From: Cycloclasticus sp.
GTDB lineage: Bacteria; Pseudomonadota; Gammaproteobacteria; Methylococcales; Cycloclasticaceae
Direction: 5' to 3'
DNA: 64,000 nucleotides
NCBI GenBank assembly: GCA_002700385.1
Contig: PADC01000004.1
Coordinates: 94,776-158,775, forward strand
Shown: positions 55,587 to 61,451 of the stretch, piece after piece
Numbering within the stretch: position 1 is the first letter of the stretch
Layout: the number at the start of each line of letters is the position of its first letter
The notes under the pieces: generated by a model
Databases searched by the model: none
What the model was told of the DNA's origin: nothing
The model's input: the letters and a program-made list of their open reading frames with translations, nothing else
Made by a program: the position numbers and the translations under genes

Positions 55587-56744
55587 CTAAAGTGAGGACG
55601 GGTGAATACCCATTCGTTTTGAAACAATTTCCAACATCACTTCATTCGCACCACCGCCGATGGAACATAAGCGGGTATCACGAAAAATTCGGCTGATTAA
55701 GTTATCCCACATAAAGCCTTGGCCTCCCCAATATTGCAGGCACGCTGTTGGAATCGTTTGCCCTAAAGCACCCACTTTAAATTTCGCCATTGACGTCAAC
55801 ATATCAACATCTTCTCCTGCAACATAACGCTCACAAGCCTGATGAATTAAAGCCCTTACCGCCTGAATATCTGTCTGCATTTCTGCCAATTTAAAATAAA
55901 TATCCTGATTTGCAATCAGTGGTTTACCAAAGGCTTTACGCTGTTTTGTATAGTCAATCGTAATATCGACAGCGTCTTGAATTTGGCTTAAATATTTCGA
56001 CATTGCAAAGAACCGCTCTTCTTGAAATTGTTGCATTTGGTAAATAAAACCACGGCCTTCTTCACCAATTAAATTAGTCACAGGCACGCGCACATTATCA
56101 AAGTAAATCGGCGCCGTATCGGAACTACGTGCCCCTAATTTATTTAATCTTTTGCCCCGGGTTACCCCTTTCGTGTCGAGTGGAACAATAATCAGTGATT
56201 TGTTTTTATGTGGGCCATTGTCATCTCCGGTGTTACACAACAAGCAAACCCAATCAGCCTGTGTTGATGTAGTAATCCACATTTTTCCACCATTGATAAT
56301 GTATTCATCGCCCACTCGCTTTGCATGGGTTTTAATCGAAGCCACATCCGAACCGGCACCTTCTTCACTCACCCCAATACAACCGACCAAATCACCGGCA
56401 ATAGACGGTGCTAAGTAATTACGTTTTAATTCATCACTACCAAAATTCGCCAAGGCAGGTGTGCACATATCCGTCTGCACACCAATGGCTGTTGAAACAC
56501 CCGAACACTTTATTCGCCCCACCTCTTCGGCAAAGGCCAGCATATAAGAATAATCTAGCCCCAAGCCTCCCCATTGTTCATCACGATTGATCCCCAAAAA
56601 ACCCGCATCACCCATTTTTTTGAATAATTCGTGGGCAGGGAATATGCCCTCATCTTCCCATTCATCAACATAAGGGTTTATCTCGCGCTCAACAAAAGTA
56701 GCAATCAATTCACGTAACATGGTGTGTTCGTGCGTAAATAACAT
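55587..56744 (-). CDS. atuD: Citronellyl-CoA dehydrogenase-like acyl-CoA dehydrogenase
   Basis: Start set to ATG 56744 (MLFTHEHTMLRELIATFVE), 6 nt after GAGG; the track's 56780 start precedes this site. 385 aa. IGVSEEGAGSDVASIKTHAKRVG, KMWITTSTQADWVCLLCNTGDDNG, QFQEERFFAMSKYLS (catalytic Glu region), CLQYWGGQGFMWDNLISRIFRDTRLCSIGGGANEVMLEIVSKRMGI. The C-terminal stretch is typical of AtuD. It forms cis-geranyl-CoA from citronellyl-CoA. First gene of the operon, with the strongest operator copy 49 bp upstream. Confidence 0.87.
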   Translation of the reverse strand: MLFTHEHTMLRELIATFVEREINPYVDEWEDEGIFPAHELFKKMGDAGFLGINRDEQWGGLGLDYSYMLAFAEEVGRIKCSGVSTAIGVQTDMCTPALANFGSDELKRNYLAPSIAGDLVGCIGVSEEGAGSDVASIKTHAKRVGDEYIINGGKMWITTSTQADWVCLLCNTGDDNGPHKNKSLIIVPLDTKGVTRGKRLNKLGARSSDTAPIYFDNVRVPVTNLIGEEGRGFIYQMQQFQEERFFAMSKYLSQIQDAVDITIDYTKQRKAFGKPLIANQDIYFKLAEMQTDIQAVRALIHQACERYVAGEDVDMLTSMAKFKVGALGQTIPTACLQYWGGQGFMWDNLISRIFRDTRLCSIGGGANEVMLEIVSKRMGIHPSSL

Positions 56745-56792
56745 AACAGGCCTCATTTTTTCGAACTTAAGTATAAACAAAAAACGATATAA

Positions 56793-56806
56793 CTAACAAG
56801 CGTTAG
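56793..56806. promoter_or_regulatory. Putative TetR-type operator, site 5 (best match)
   Basis: CTAACAAGCGTTAG with perfect CTAAC/GTTAG half-sites, in the gap between atuD (-) and the SDR gene (+). The same half-sites recur in the other divergent promoter regions. Confidence 0.68.
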
Positions 56807-56862
56807 ATTGAATAGGTTAATATAAGCCGTCTGATTAAAATCTTTAAGAAAAAATAGGAAAG

Positions 56863-57720
56863 ATGAACATGTACGAATCCATCTATAAATCATCGTTGTT
56901 TAAAGATAAGGTCATCATCGTAACCGGCGGTGGCAGCGGCATTGGGCGCTGCACAGCACATGAACTGGCCGCTTTAGGTGCGCACGTTATTATTCTTGGC
57001 CGAACATTAGAAAAACTTGAAAAAGTCGCTGAAGAGATAAGCTCATCGGGACAGCTTTGTGATGTCTACTCGTTAGATATTAGAGACTCTATCGCCATTA
57101 AAAAAGTCGTCACAAACATCATAGAAAAACACGGGGCCATTCATGGCTTGGTGAATAATGCCGGTGGGCAATTCCCCTCCTCGCTCGAAAACATCAGCGA
57201 CAAAGGCTGGGAAGCCGTTATTCGTAACAACCTGAATGGTGGCTTTTATATGATGAGGGACGTCTACAATCTTGCCATGAAAGAACACGGTGGCGCCATT
57301 GTCAACGTCGTCGCCAGTGTTGCTTTTGGCATGCCACATATGGGGCATACAGGGGCCGCAAGAGCCGGCATGATCAATTTAACCCAAACGGCTGCTCTGG
57401 AATGGGTGCACTCTGGAGTGCGTGTTAACGCCGTGGCACCCGGATCGGTTGCCTCCAGTGGAATGGAAACCTACCCCGAAGACTTTAAGAAAAAACTTCG
57501 GCAACGTCGCCACCAAGTCCCCATGAAACGCCAAGCAACTGAATCTGAAATATCATCAGCCATCGTTTATCTCTTATCTGAAGGAGCGGCCTACATAACC
57601 GGCGAAACCATTGCTGTTGATGGAGGGTTACCCCTGGCCAAAGAAAACTGGCCCGTCCCCGAACACAACAACAGCAAACCGTATAACGGCTTTCCTTTAT
57701 ATAAACCACCGGTCTTTTAA
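56863..57720 (+). CDS. SDR family oxidoreductase (AtuG/PECR-like)
   Basis: 285 aa. VTGGGSGIGRCTAHELAALGAHVIILGR, GLVNNAGGQFPSSLENISDKGWEAVIRNNLNGGFYMM, MGHTGAARAGMINLTQTAALEW and YITGETIAVDGGLPL. A paralogue of the SDR at 27913. Both replace the usual YxxxK stretch with HTGAARAGM, as in peroxisomal trans-2-enoyl-CoA reductase-like proteins. Divergent from atuD and under the same operator, which parallels the SDR genes (atuB, atuG) of the Pseudomonas atu cluster. Exact reaction unknown. Confidence 0.83.
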   Translation: MNMYESIYKSSLFKDKVIIVTGGGSGIGRCTAHELAALGAHVIILGRTLEKLEKVAEEISSSGQLCDVYSLDIRDSIAIKKVVTNIIEKHGAIHGLVNNAGGQFPSSLENISDKGWEAVIRNNLNGGFYMMRDVYNLAMKEHGGAIVNVVASVAFGMPHMGHTGAARAGMINLTQTAALEWVHSGVRVNAVAPGSVASSGMETYPEDFKKKLRQRRHQVPMKRQATESEISSAIVYLLSEGAAYITGETIAVDGGLPLAKENWPVPEHNNSKPYNGFPLYKPPVF

Positions 57721-57722
57721 AA

Positions 57723-58565
57723 ATGAAATCAACAATAAACGAAGGGTTTGTCATAAAAAAAATCAGCCCCACCATCGGGTCCACTGTTTATGGGCTAGAT
57801 TTATCCAAACCGATTCCTAAAGAAACACTCAAAAAATTACGCCACCTATGGCTAGAAAGAAAACTTCTCGTCTTCCCCGAACAAACACTCACCCCACAAC
57901 AACAAACCGACTTTACCCAACAATTTGGCGAACTCGATCAATACCCTTTTTTAGAGGGCATTAAAGGTCACCCTTATGTTGCAGAAGTACTTAAGCGCCC
58001 CGAAGAAAAAATCAACTTTGGTGGCGTTTGGCATGCCGATACAGCCTACCTTGAAACACCCGCAGCAGGAGCCAGTTTGTATGCCTTAGAATTACCGCCG
58101 ATTGGCGGCGATACCATCTTTTGTAATATGGGCGCCGCATACCAAGCCTTAACAGACAAGTTAAAACAAAAAATCAATCCGTTAAAAGCCTTCAATGCCT
58201 CAAATAAGCCAAATGTATCGCAAACACGCCTGCACCGAATAACCCGTGACGCCTTAGCTAAACAAGTCTTTATCAACAGCCACCCTGTTGTGCGCACACA
58301 CCCAGAAACTAGAGAAAAAACCTTGTTCGTCAACGAAGCGCATACCACGCACTTTACAAACCAAAGCGAACAACAAAGCAAAGCCTTACTGAATGAACTA
58401 TACCAACATGCACGCAAACCCGAGTTTCAATGCCGCATAACATGGCATATCGGCATGGTGGCTTTGTGGGACAACCGATCAACACATCACTACCCCATTA
58501 ACGATTACACCGGTTACCGCCGACTACTCCACCGCGTATCACTCAAAGGCGACAAACCTTTTTAG
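57723..58565 (+). CDS. TauD/TfdA-family 2-oxoglutarate/Fe(II) dioxygenase
   Basis: 280 aa. WHADTAYLETPAAGASLYALELPPIGGDTIFCNMGAAYQAL carries the HxD iron ligands. MVALWDNRSTHHYPINDYTGYRRLLHRVSL carries the distal His and the Arg that binds 2-oxoglutarate. VNEAHTTHF is also family typical. Such enzymes hydroxylate sulfonates, aryloxyacids or other small acids. It follows the SDR by 2 bp, so it belongs to the terpenoid regulon, where it might hydroxylate a terpenoid acid. It is the last gene before the cassette region. Confidence 0.9.
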   Translation: MKSTINEGFVIKKISPTIGSTVYGLDLSKPIPKETLKKLRHLWLERKLLVFPEQTLTPQQQTDFTQQFGELDQYPFLEGIKGHPYVAEVLKRPEEKINFGGVWHADTAYLETPAAGASLYALELPPIGGDTIFCNMGAAYQALTDKLKQKINPLKAFNASNKPNVSQTRLHRITRDALAKQVFINSHPVVRTHPETREKTLFVNEAHTTHFTNQSEQQSKALLNELYQHARKPEFQCRITWHIGMVALWDNRSTHHYPINDYTGYRRLLHRVSLKGDKPF

Positions 58566-58646
58566 TAATCCGTAACCAAGTTAATTTAAAAAGAAATCAT
58601 GCCAGCTTAGTGGTTTAATATGAACTTAAATGGAATTATCATCCAC

Positions 58647-58700
58647 CTATATACAATTAATACGTGGGTAATGGGTTCCACTTTATTAATACTGTTAGGT
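58647..58700 (+). repeat. Left copy of about 50-bp direct repeat, ending in an attC-type core site
   Basis: CTATATACAATTAATACGT...TAATGGGTTCCACT...TTAATACTGTTAGGT. A copy with about six differences and one gap lies at 63785-63836. It ends with GTTAGGT (58694-58700), a match to the GTTRRRY recombination core, 6 bp before the first cassette ORF. Upstream sequence can pair partly with it (AGTGG with CCACT; ATCCACC with GTGGGTAAT), so it could be the 3' half of a long attC or an attI-like site. Confidence 0.65.
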
Positions 58701-58706
58701 TTACAA

Positions 58707-58934
58707 ATGGATAATGAAAACTGGGCAAAAGCACGTCAATCGTCTTTACTAGAAAAAGAGAAGCTATCAATTTCTCGCAAAGCACTGGAAATTTCAGAAC
58801 GCGCAAATGAAATTGCGGAAGAGGCCTTATCTAATTCACAACGAGCTACCTTAAGCTCAGAGCGTGCCACTAGAATTGCAATCATGGCAATAATATTAAG
58901 TATTATCAGTATTATATCTAAGGTATTCATTTAA
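58707..58934 (+). CDS. Hypothetical cassette protein with coiled coil and C-terminal membrane segment
   Basis: The track starts at 58620, but that start lies before the recombination core. ATG 58707 (MDNENWAKARQSSLLEKEK) is 6 bp after GTTAGGT, the usual spacing in cassettes. About 75 aa: a charged helical region with heptad character (ISRKALEISERANEIAEEALSNSQRATLSSERATR) and a C-terminal transmembrane stretch (IAIMAIILSIISIISKVFI). No family recognised. A tail-anchored coiled-coil protein of unknown function. Confidence 0.6.
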   Translation: MDNENWAKARQSSLLEKEKLSISRKALEISERANEIAEEALSNSQRATLSSERATRIAIMAIILSIISIISKVFI

Positions 58935-58957
58935 TCTATCTCCTCTATGTATAAAAA

Positions 58958-59017
58958 ACCTAACAAAAAAATCAATCCGACCGCAAAAGACGCGGCGGCT
59001 TATTTAAAGCGTTAAAA
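58958..59017 (+). other. attC-like recombination site 1 (about 60 bp)
   Basis: R'' core ACCTAAC, inner arms CCGACCGC and GCGGCGG (pairing with one unpaired A, as attC extrahelical bases do), and an R' core GTTAAAA that departs from GTTRRRY at the last base. Short, degenerate, but correctly placed between two ORFs. Confidence 0.6.
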
Positions 59018-59042
59018 AACAATATCGAGCATTAAACTAGTT

Positions 59043-59861
59043 ATGGAAAAATTGAATAATCCAGCAGCAAGATTTCATTCTTTGCTAAAAATAGGTCAGT
59101 CGCAAAAAAAAGATGAACAGTGCGCTAAAGTATGGGGAAATATACTCAATGTACCAAGCGGAGATAGCCCTCTTCTACTTCGTAGAATAGGGCATGTTAT
59201 GGAACTCCCAAGCCTTATCGCTACAGAAATTCGAGAATTACCAAACGTAAACCACGATATTTACCTTAAATGGCTACCGCGTGTAAATGCATCCATTGGG
59301 ATGATGAATTTTCAGAACCCGTGGAAAACATTTATTGACCGATTTGATGCTGAGATACTATATGGAATTGAAATCTGTGCAGATACACTCCACAGATCTT
59401 GCCCAGAAAAAAATATTTCAGAAAGCACACTTAAAGAACTCTCTGATAAGGTTATTAAACTACAAGAGGATTTATCAAACGAGGACATACCTACATCTGT
59501 CGCGCACTTCATCATGGAGCGATTAGAAGAAATCCGACTTGCGCTAGAAGAATACTCATACCGAGGCTCAGCCCCATTAGAACGCGCATTAGAGAATACA
59601 GTTGGAAAAATCGTTATCTCCCCTAATATTTACCAAGAATGCCAAAGCTCTAGCTATGGGAAAAAATTCTGGGAGCTTATGGGGTATTTAGCCATAACCA
59701 TGACAATAACCACTGGAGCAATCCAAATTGGAAAGGATATTGTCTCACTCCTCCCTCCACCAGAAAAGTCTTCCGTAGTTGAACAAGTTCCAAAACCTGA
59801 CTCTCAAGAAAAGAATGTTACACCTTCTTACAAAAAGGTTGACGGTGTAATAGAAACATAA
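59043..59861 (+). CDS. Hypothetical cassette protein, C-terminal membrane segment
   Basis: 272 aa, family not recognised. Mostly helical: an N-terminal AARFHSLLKIGQSQKKDEQCAKVWGNIL, mid-region acidic helices (STLKELSDKVIKLQEDLSNEDIP, HFIMERLEEIRLALEEY), and one likely transmembrane span near residue 220-240 (LAITMTITTGAIQIGKDIVSLL), followed by a Pro/Ser/Lys tail. The stop codon lies inside attC site 2. No signal peptide. Cassette genes of this kind often act in phage defence or stress, but nothing in the sequence shows that here. Confidence 0.7.
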   Translation: MEKLNNPAARFHSLLKIGQSQKKDEQCAKVWGNILNVPSGDSPLLLRRIGHVMELPSLIATEIRELPNVNHDIYLKWLPRVNASIGMMNFQNPWKTFIDRFDAEILYGIEICADTLHRSCPEKNISESTLKELSDKVIKLQEDLSNEDIPTSVAHFIMERLEEIRLALEEYSYRGSAPLERALENTVGKIVISPNIYQECQSSSYGKKFWELMGYLAITMTITTGAIQIGKDIVSLLPPPEKSSVVEQVPKPDSQEKNVTPSYKKVDGVIET

Positions 59862-59941
59862 CAAAAAAATCAAGTTCGCCAGCAAAAACACGCTGGCTGG
59901 GACGCGCAAAAAGCCGCGCGCCCCTTATGTAAACGTTAGGC
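59856..59941 (+). other. attC-like recombination site 2
   Basis: ACATAAC ... CGCCAGC ... GCTGGC ... GTTAGGC. Core sites flank an imperfect hairpin of about 86 bp. Closely similar to site 3 (shared ATCAAGTTCGCCAGC, GCTGGCTGGGAC, CGCGCCCCTTATGTAAA), so both cassettes come from the same integron lineage. R' GTTAGGC is a perfect core. Confidence 0.8.
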
Positions 59942-59963
59942 ATCACCAAGTTTTGGGAGCAGT

Positions 59964-60713
59964 ATGCAAGTTTCAAGAAGAACAAAGTTTTCATTATCTC
60001 AACTATTAAGTGTTGTAGAGCGTCCGACTATTCATGTTCTTTTCGATAAGTTTAGCTTTGAACCTCAATTAACTTCATCACCTGCGGGCATCAGTAGTGA
60101 AATAAATTCTGCCGATGATCAAGTTTTATCTGACCTAATCATAGAGGTAATCGAGACAAGTAGAACTCTCAGAAATAAAACATCGCCAAGGTATAAATTT
60201 GATGACCAGTTTTCAATATTGGAAAAATCTTTATTGCTTGATGGTTACTTAATTGAAAATAAATCAATTAAGGCATTAGATCCAAATTTCACTGGGTATG
60301 AACCTATTGAGGACGCACTATTAAAAGAAATAGATAATTCTTCATTACAAAGAAAGGCGGATATAAAACGCGCAGTAAAAGCCTCTGCTGATGACTTTGT
60401 GAAAGCGCAGCCAGATTATAATGGTAGCCTAACCAATATTCGTATCGCACTTGAAACCCTTGTAAGGGAGATAGCGTTAGAAAAAGGTTTTACTACATCA
60501 AGAAGTGGTAACACTTGGGGGCCATCATTAAGGTATTTAGCAAATGAAGGTTTTATAGATGAAAAGGGTGAGGATGCTCTTTCTTCAGTGTTTACTTTTA
60601 TTAGCAACGGCGCTCATATACCCCTCGGTTTTAGCCAAAAAGAATTTGTCCGTTTAGGACGCAACATGTGCACTTCAATGTGCTATTTTGTTATTAAAAT
60701 ATACAATGCCTAA
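59964..60713 (+). CDS. Hypothetical cassette protein
   Basis: 249 aa, starting 22 bp after the attC core with GGGAG upstream of ATG. No family identified with confidence. The C-terminal 110 residues (AVKASADDFVKAQPDYNGSLTNIRIALETLVREIALEKG ... SSVFTFISNGAHIPLGFSQKEFVRLGRNMCTSMCYFVIKIYN) have the helical look of abortive-infection C-terminal domains, which is suggestive only. Soluble, no signal peptide. The stop codon overlaps the R'' core of attC site 3. Confidence 0.7.
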   Translation: MQVSRRTKFSLSQLLSVVERPTIHVLFDKFSFEPQLTSSPAGISSEINSADDQVLSDLIIEVIETSRTLRNKTSPRYKFDDQFSILEKSLLLDGYLIENKSIKALDPNFTGYEPIEDALLKEIDNSSLQRKADIKRAVKASADDFVKAQPDYNGSLTNIRIALETLVREIALEKGFTTSRSGNTWGPSLRYLANEGFIDEKGEDALSSVFTFISNGAHIPLGFSQKEFVRLGRNMCTSMCYFVIKIYNA

Positions 60714-60794
60714 CAAAAACATCAAGTTCGCCAGCAAAAAGCCGCTGGCTGGGACATACAAAGAAACGCGCGCCCCTTATGTAAAACGTTAGGT
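60708..60794 (+). other. attC-like recombination site 3
   Basis: GCCTAAC ... CGCCAGC ... GCTGGC ... GTTAGGT, 87 bp. R'' and R' are perfect complementary cores (RYYYAAC/GTTRRRY). Nearly identical to site 2 outside the loop. The clearest attC in the array. Confidence 0.85.
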
Positions 60795-60828
60795 TTGTAC
60801 CGTATTGACTACAACTAAAGGTATTATT

Positions 60829-61110
60829 ATGAGTAGACTTCATTTTGATAAAGACATTCAGCCCTTATCAAATTTTAGAGCTGGCGCAGCTTCATTCATA
60901 AGGCAAATAAATGAAACAAGACGACCCATTGTTATCACTCAAAGAGGAAAAGGTGTCGCTTTAGTTATTGATGTTTCAGAGTATGAAGCCATGCAAGAAA
61001 AGATCGAACTGCTTGAAGAAGTACAAAAAGCAGAAGCTCAACTTTCTGCAGGGCAAGGTATATCTAACTCAGATGCTCGGTCAAAAATTTTGGAGAGTAT
61101 TAAAAATTGA
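60829..61110 (+). CDS. Phd/YefM-family antitoxin
   Basis: Start chosen at ATG 60829 (MSRLHFDKDIQPLSNFRAG), preceded by AAAGG, rather than the track's 60805. 93 aa. The N-terminal DNA-binding fold (DIQPLSNFRAGAASFIRQINETRRPIVITQRGKGVALVIDVSEYEAMQEKIELL) is typical of Phd/YefM antitoxins, and the disordered C-terminal tail would bind the toxin. Overlaps the toxin ORF by 4 bp. Toxin-antitoxin pairs are common stabilisers of cassette arrays. Confidence 0.9.
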   Translation: MSRLHFDKDIQPLSNFRAGAASFIRQINETRRPIVITQRGKGVALVIDVSEYEAMQEKIELLEEVQKAEAQLSAGQGISNSDARSKILESIKN

Positions 61111-61451
61111 ACGTAGTTTGGTCTCCTTTAGCGCTAGAAAAATTAGAGACACTAGCTAAATTTATCGCACTAGATAAACCTTCATCTGCTGAAGAATGGG
61201 TAAATGATATATTTGACCGTACTGAACTATTCAGTTCACAACCTGAAATGGGTCGTGAAGTTCCTGAGTTATTGGGTCCAAGTTATCGTGAAATAGTCTT
61301 TGGTAGCTGTAGGAGAAAATCAATGACTATAACTGATCAATTCTATCATGAAAGGCAAAAGGCACGACCTGACATCTTTTCTCATATGAGAGTGCGCGCC
61401 GCAAGATATTTCCTTAAAATCTGCATTTTTATACGAGGATTAATCCCATGA
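61107..61451 (+). CDS. RelE/ParE-family toxin, C-terminus apparently replaced
   Basis: 114 aa as annotated. Residues 1-70 (MNVVWSPLALEKLETLAKFIALDKPSSAEEWVNDIFDRTELFSSQPEMGREVPELLGPSYREIVFGS) are a good ParE toxin. After that the expected YRVIY...TVRH strand is missing and the reading continues into unrelated sequence. A strong ribosome-binding site (AGGAG) and ATG occur in frame at 61311-61325, so the last 42 residues (MTITDQFYHERQKARPDIF...) may be a separate small ORF of the inserted block. The toxin is therefore probably truncated near 61310. Confidence 0.72.
   Translation: MNVVWSPLALEKLETLAKFIALDKPSSAEEWVNDIFDRTELFSSQPEMGREVPELLGPSYREIVFGSCRRKSMTITDQFYHERQKARPDIFSHMRVRAARYFLKICIFIRGLIP

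Larger units (their letters stand above)
58694..61320 (+). mobile_element. Integron-type gene cassette array without visible integrase (CALIN-like)
   Basis: From the GTTAGGT core at 58694 there are three ORF-attC units and a fourth carrying a toxin-antitoxin pair whose 3' attC is missing. Each of the first three ORFs ends in or just before an attC-like site, and two stop codons lie inside the R'' core (TAA of CATAAC and CCTAAC). No integrase gene lies in the window. The fourth cassette is broken near 61310-61320, where unrelated sequence begins. Confidence 0.72.

Noticed and set aside
59964-60713. HEPN ribonuclease call for the third cassette protein
   Set aside because: No RX4-6H motif is visible. 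Only a loose resemblance to abortive-infection C-terminal domains remains.
58694-60794. GTTAG in the attC cores as further copies of the TetR operator
   Set aside because: These are part of the attC R'/R'' cores with 60-87-bp spacing and hairpin arms, not 14-bp CTAACNNNNGTTAG palindromes, and no catabolic promoter is nearby.
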